Virus record (IMG/VR): IMGVR_UViG_3300041411_000405
Location: 1 to 39,893 of that record
Reading direction: 5' to 3' (one strand)
DNA: 39,893 nucleotides
Source of the DNA: a virus
Shown here one piece after another: positions 36,716-39,893 of the stretch (its first letter is position 1; each line of letters begins with the position of its first letter). The notes under the pieces are model-generated. The model was given only the letters and a program-made list of their open reading frames with translations. It was not told the origin of the DNA and did not search any database. A program made the translations under genes and the position numbers.

Positions 36716-37060
36716 ATGGCAGCAGCCGAGAAGCTGGGCGACGAGTCCGGCCACGACAAGGTCACCGAAAAGCGGATGGCCGAACTGCTGGGCACCACAC
36801 CGAAAGCCCTGCAGCGCAAGCGAGAACGCAACATCATTCCGGCCGGCGTCTGGTCGAAAATCGACGGACGAATCATGTACAGCAAATGGAGGTATGACGA
36901 ATGGCTAGAGAGCCAATGGAGCTGCCCACCGGAGTTGAGTTTGTCGGGAAGTCGATCAGGATCAGGTTCTCCTGGAACAAGAAACGGCACTGCGAAACGC
37001 TCCCTCTCCCGCAAACCCCAAAAGGAATCGCAGCAGCCGAGGCTTTACGTTCTCAAGTAA
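36716..37060 (+). CDS. Excisionase-like DNA-binding protein
   Basis: This 114-aa protein has an N-terminal winged-helix type Xis domain: KVTEKRMAELLGTTPKALQR, then KRERNIIPAGVWSKIDGRIM and YDEWLESQW. It should bend the attachment DNA and direct Int to excision. The last 50 residues are Ser/Gly/Arg-rich and are encoded in the overlap with the integrase start (36901-37060), so the useful domain probably ends near residue 65. GGAGC is upstream of the ATG. Confidence 0.78.
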   Translation: MAAAEKLGDESGHDKVTEKRMAELLGTTPKALQRKRERNIIPAGVWSKIDGRIMYSKWRYDEWLESQWSCPPELSLSGSRSGSGSPGTRNGTAKRSLSRKPQKESQQPRLYVLK

Positions 37061-38082
37061 CTCAGCTGGCCAAACTGGGAGTCCTCACTCCTGAAAAGTA
37101 CCGGGAGCTGTTCCCGAGTAGCCGAAGCGACGCCACTGGGCAGATGCCGATATTTTTCGACTATGCCCAGGACTGGCTGAACAGCCTCCAGATCGAGGAC
37201 AGCACGCGGAAAAATTATCGAAGCACCATGCAAAACTACTGGGTGCCGCACTTGGCCCAGTACCCGCTCGACAAAATTACGCCCGTTCTGATGCGCAAAA
37301 TCGTCAACGGGATCACGTGGACATCGCCGATCCGCAGAAAGGGTGCCATCCGGCTCGTTACCAGCCTGCTCACCCAGGCTGTGAACGATGAACTGATCCT
37401 GAGAAACCCGGCCAATTCCATTCCTCCGACGCGAGTTGTCAGGCGCGAGATCGACCCGTTCAGTCGAGAGGAGGCGGATGAGTTGATCGCCAAACTCTAC
37501 GAAGTGACGAGCGGCTTGCAATCAATTTACGCGTGTTTTTTTGAGTTTTCTTTCTATACAGGTATGCGTCCAGGCGAGGCAATGGCCCTGCGCTGGAGCG
37601 AGGTTGATACGCGATCGAGGCGCGCCAAGGTATGCCGTATCAGGCTGTACGGCAAGATCAAGGAAAGAACTAAGACGAAGGTGTCGCGCGAAGTTTTATT
37701 GAACGATCGCGCGCTGCAGGCGCTCGAAAAAGCCAGACCTCTTACGGCGGCGCGCTCTGATTACGTTTTCGCGCCGGAAGGTTCGGGTGAAAGATCAGAG
37801 CTGTACATCCGTTCCGAAACAGGGGCTAAGCGCTATTGGTTGACAGCGCTGCGCAAGGCGGGAATCCGCTATCGCCGGATGTACGACACCAGGCACACCT
37901 ACGCAACGATGTGCCTGATGTCCGGGATGAACCCGGCATTCATCGCCGCGCAGCTTGGACACAGTGTTCAGGTATTGCTTTCAACCTATGCCAAGTGGAT
38001 CAGTTCTTCGAGTGATTTCGCGGAGCTTGAAAAGCTGGATTTGCCGAAAAACGGTACAAAATTGGTACTTGATTCGAGGTAG
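36901..38082 (+). CDS. Integrase, tyrosine recombinase with DUF3596 arm domain
   Basis: The 393-aa protein begins with a DUF3596-like arm-binding domain (GVEFVGKSIRIRFSWNKK), then a core-binding domain (FFDYAQDWLNSLQIEDS) and a catalytic domain with Arg223 in YTGMRPGEA, Lys near 258 in RTKTKVSRE, YDTR at 328-331, His354 in LGHSV and Tyr363 in STYAKW. The first His of the H-x-x-R box is Tyr here, as in many phage integrases of this type. It should carry out integration at a site next to its own 3' end. GGAGGTATGACGA is the RBS. Confidence 0.93.
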   Translation: MAREPMELPTGVEFVGKSIRIRFSWNKKRHCETLPLPQTPKGIAAAEALRSQVTQLAKLGVLTPEKYRELFPSSRSDATGQMPIFFDYAQDWLNSLQIEDSTRKNYRSTMQNYWVPHLAQYPLDKITPVLMRKIVNGITWTSPIRRKGAIRLVTSLLTQAVNDELILRNPANSIPPTRVVRREIDPFSREEADELIAKLYEVTSGLQSIYACFFEFSFYTGMRPGEAMALRWSEVDTRSRRAKVCRIRLYGKIKERTKTKVSREVLLNDRALQALEKARPLTAARSDYVFAPEGSGERSELYIRSETGAKRYWLTALRKAGIRYRRMYDTRHTYATMCLMSGMNPAFIAAQLGHSVQVLLSTYAKWISSSSDFAELEKLDLPKNGTKLVLDSR

Positions 38083-38103
38083 ATGCGCTTAGGCCCAGCA
38101 ACT

Positions 38104-38115
38104 AAAAGGCCTTTT
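38104..38115. other. Palindrome in the presumed right attachment region
   Basis: AAAAGGCCTTTT is a 12-bp perfect palindrome in the 38 bp between the integrase stop and the asnO ATG. Phage-host junctions of integrases placed like this lie beside the integrase gene, so the att core is in this short gap or at the start of asnO. I found no second copy at the left end of the window. Confidence 0.4.
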
Positions 38116-38120
38116 GGAAT

Positions 38121-39893
38121 ATGTGCGGATTAGCTGGCGAGTTACGTTTTGACAATCAACCTGCAGACCTTGCAGCCATTGAGCGAATCACCCATCACCT
38201 GGCACCTCGAGGCCCTGACGCCTGGGGTTTTCACAGCCAGGGGCCGATTGCCCTGGGCCATCGCCGCCTGAAGATCATGGACCTGTCGGACGGTTCGGCG
38301 CAGCCGATGATCGAAAACCAGTTGGGTCTGTCCCTGGCCTTCAACGGCGCGATCTACAATTTCCCGGAACTGCGCACCGAGCTTGAAAGTCTGGGTTATG
38401 CCTTCTATTCCGGTGGCGACACAGAAGTGCTGCTCAAGGGCTTTCACGCCTGGGGCGAAGCGCTCCTGCCAAAACTCAACGGCATGTTTGCCTTTGCCAT
38501 CTGGGAGCGCGACAGCCAACGCCTGTTCCTCGCCCGCGACCGCCTCGGTGTCAAGCCGCTGTACCTGTCGCGCACCGGCCAGCGCCTGCGCTTCGCCTCG
38601 GCGTTGCCGGCGTTGCTCAAGGGCGGCGACATCAACCCGATTCTCGATCCGGTGGCGCTCAATCATTACCTGAATTTCCACGCCGTGGTCCCGGCGCCGC
38701 GCACATTGCTGGCCGGCATCGAAAAACTGCCACCGGCAACATGGATGCGCATTGAAGCGGATGGTCGTACCGAGCAGAAAACCTGGTGGACCCTGCCCTA
38801 CGGGCCCCACGAAGATGAGAAGAATCTGACCCTCGAGGACTGGCGAGACCGCGTGCTCGACAGTACGCGCGCCGCGGTGGCCATCCGCCAACGTGCCGCG
38901 GTCGATGTCGGCGTGCTGCTTTCCGGCGGTGTCGATTCAAGCATGCTGGTGGGGCTGTTGCGCGAGGTCGGCGTGGAAAACCTGTCGACCTTCTCCATCG
39001 GTTTCCAGGATGCCGGTGGCGAACGCGGCGACGAGTTCCAATACTCGGACCTCATCGCCCGACACTACGGCACTCATCACCACCAGCTGCGCATCGACGA
39101 AAACGAGATCATCGAACAACTGCCCGCCGCGTTCCGCGCCATGAGCGAGCCGATGGTCAGTCACGACTGCATTGCGTTCTACTTGCTGTCCAGGGAAGTG
39201 GCCAAGCATTGCAAAGTGGTGCAAAGCGGCCAGGGCGCCGACGAACTGTTTGCCGGTTATCACTGGTATCCGCAGGTCGACGGCGCCAGCGATCCCTACG
39301 CGGCCTATCGTGAAGCGTTTTTCGACCGCAGTTACGACGACTACGCCGCCACTGTGCAGCCGAAATGGCTGACGGCCAACGACGCTGCTGGCGACTTCGT
39401 GAAAGAGCATTTCGCACAGCCCGGTGCCGACGCGGCGGTGGACAAAGCTCTGCGCCTGGACAGCACGGTGATGCTGGTGGACGACCCGGTCAAGCGCGTC
39501 GACAACATGACCATGGCCTGGGGCCTGGAAGCGCGCACGCCGTTCCTCGACTATCGCCTGGTGGAATTGTCAGCGCGGGTGCCGGGCAAATTCAAACTGC
39601 CCGATGGTGGCAAGCAAGTCCTGAAGGAAGCGGCGCGCCTGGTGATTCCAAGCGAAGTGATCGACCGCAAGAAGGGTTATTTTCCGGTGCCCGGCCTCAA
39701 GCACCTGCAGGGCGAAACGCTGAACTGGGTGCGCGAACTGCTGCTCGATCCGAGCCAGGATCGCGGCCTGTTCAACCCCGCCATGCTCGACCGCCTGCTG
39801 ACTGACCCGCAAGGTCAATTGACACCGTTGCGCGGCTCCAAGCTGTGGCAACTGGCGGCTCTGAACCTGTGGCTCAGCGAACAAGGAATCTGA
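38121..39893 (+). CDS. asnO: N-acetylglutaminylglutamine amidotransferase (asparagine synthetase-like), host gene
   Basis: This 590-aa host enzyme has an N-terminal class II glutaminase with the nucleophile Cys2 (MCGLAGEL), HHLAPRGPDAWG, HRRLKIMDLS and NGAIYN, and a C-terminal synthetase domain with the PP-loop SGGVDSS at 268-274 and SGQGADELFAGYHWYP. It makes the final amide of N-acetylglutaminylglutamine amide, a Pseudomonas osmoprotectant. It is intact and ends with the last base of the window. The RBS is TTGGA. The prophage lies directly in front, so its normal promoter is probably far away or replaced. Confidence 0.88.
   Translation: MCGLAGELRFDNQPADLAAIERITHHLAPRGPDAWGFHSQGPIALGHRRLKIMDLSDGSAQPMIENQLGLSLAFNGAIYNFPELRTELESLGYAFYSGGDTEVLLKGFHAWGEALLPKLNGMFAFAIWERDSQRLFLARDRLGVKPLYLSRTGQRLRFASALPALLKGGDINPILDPVALNHYLNFHAVVPAPRTLLAGIEKLPPATWMRIEADGRTEQKTWWTLPYGPHEDEKNLTLEDWRDRVLDSTRAAVAIRQRAAVDVGVLLSGGVDSSMLVGLLREVGVENLSTFSIGFQDAGGERGDEFQYSDLIARHYGTHHHQLRIDENEIIEQLPAAFRAMSEPMVSHDCIAFYLLSREVAKHCKVVQSGQGADELFAGYHWYPQVDGASDPYAAYREAFFDRSYDDYAATVQPKWLTANDAAGDFVKEHFAQPGADAAVDKALRLDSTVMLVDDPVKRVDNMTMAWGLEARTPFLDYRLVELSARVPGKFKLPDGGKQVLKEAARLVIPSEVIDRKKGYFPVPGLKHLQGETLNWVRELLLDPSQDRGLFNPAMLDRLLTDPQGQLTPLRGSKLWQLAALNLWLSEQGI

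Noticed and set aside
36295-37014. 239-aa open frame on the minus strand
   Set aside because: It is antisense to the 75-aa gene, the excisionase and the integrase start. No RBS and no domain.
38083-38125. tRNA gene as integration target
   Set aside because: No tRNA arms or CCA end are seen beside the integrase. The target is the region before asnO.
38142-38891. 249-aa open frame on the minus strand
   Set aside because: It is antisense to the asnO glutaminase domain, an effect of GC-rich third positions.

Overview
The window is almost entirely one temperate, tailed, long-non-contractile-tail (siphovirus) prophage sitting in a Pseudomonas chromosome. The host assignment rests on the bacterial gene at the right end, an N-acetylglutaminylglutamine amidotransferase (asnO/ngg type, 38121-39893) of the Pseudomonas osmoprotectant pathway, on the high-GC codon use, and on the Pseudomonas-like phage gene content. 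The prophage integrase stops 38 bp before the asnO start codon, so the right attachment site lies there. The left end is not visible and probably lies outside the window.

Layout. (1) 149-21748, minus strand: the late operon, read right to left. It holds a holin, HNH endonuclease, TerS, TerL, portal, prohead protease, HK97-type capsid, head-tail connectors, tail completion proteins, tail tube, tail chaperones with a -1 frameshift, tape measure, DUF1833, NlpC/P60, a J-like tip protein, two fibre-type proteins (one with an SGNH esterase domain), a lambda R-like endolysin and a DUF1353 protein. A signal-peptide gene with its own promoter and terminator (11979-12353) is inserted as a moron. (2) 21837-22615: a late-gene switch of lambda type, made of a Q-position gene, a promoter just after it and a terminator before the holin. 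(3) 22651-27431, minus: a broken zinc-finger gene, a second tyrosine recombinase, DnaB helicase, an O-like HTH replication protein with five iterons inside its gene, a cII-position gene, two tiny ORFs and Cro. (4) 27457-29067: the immunity and control region. It has a CI-type repressor, six TTAGC-N5-GCTAA operators in two clusters, three promoters with the operator in the same register against the -10, a LexA box in front of an acidic 105-aa gene, and a boxA-containing leader. (5) 29235-36678, mostly plus: an early operon of small, mainly unknown proteins, with three short minus-strand genes set into it. (6) 36716-38082: excisionase and integrase.

How it fits together (inference). CI holds PR, PL and probably the promoter of the 105-aa gene off. 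CI keeps the S24 Ser/Lys dyad but has no Ala-Gly or Cys-Gly bond in its linker. The neighbouring gene carries a good LexA site, so SOS induction may act through that acidic protein rather than, or as well as, through CI self-cleavage. After induction, replication would start at the iterons with O-like protein and DnaB. The Q-like protein would let polymerase pass the terminator before the holin and the three further terminators inside the late operon. The points most worth testing are the dual CI/LexA control, the iteron origin, an OOP-like small RNA, the terminator-RBS modules and the second recombinase.
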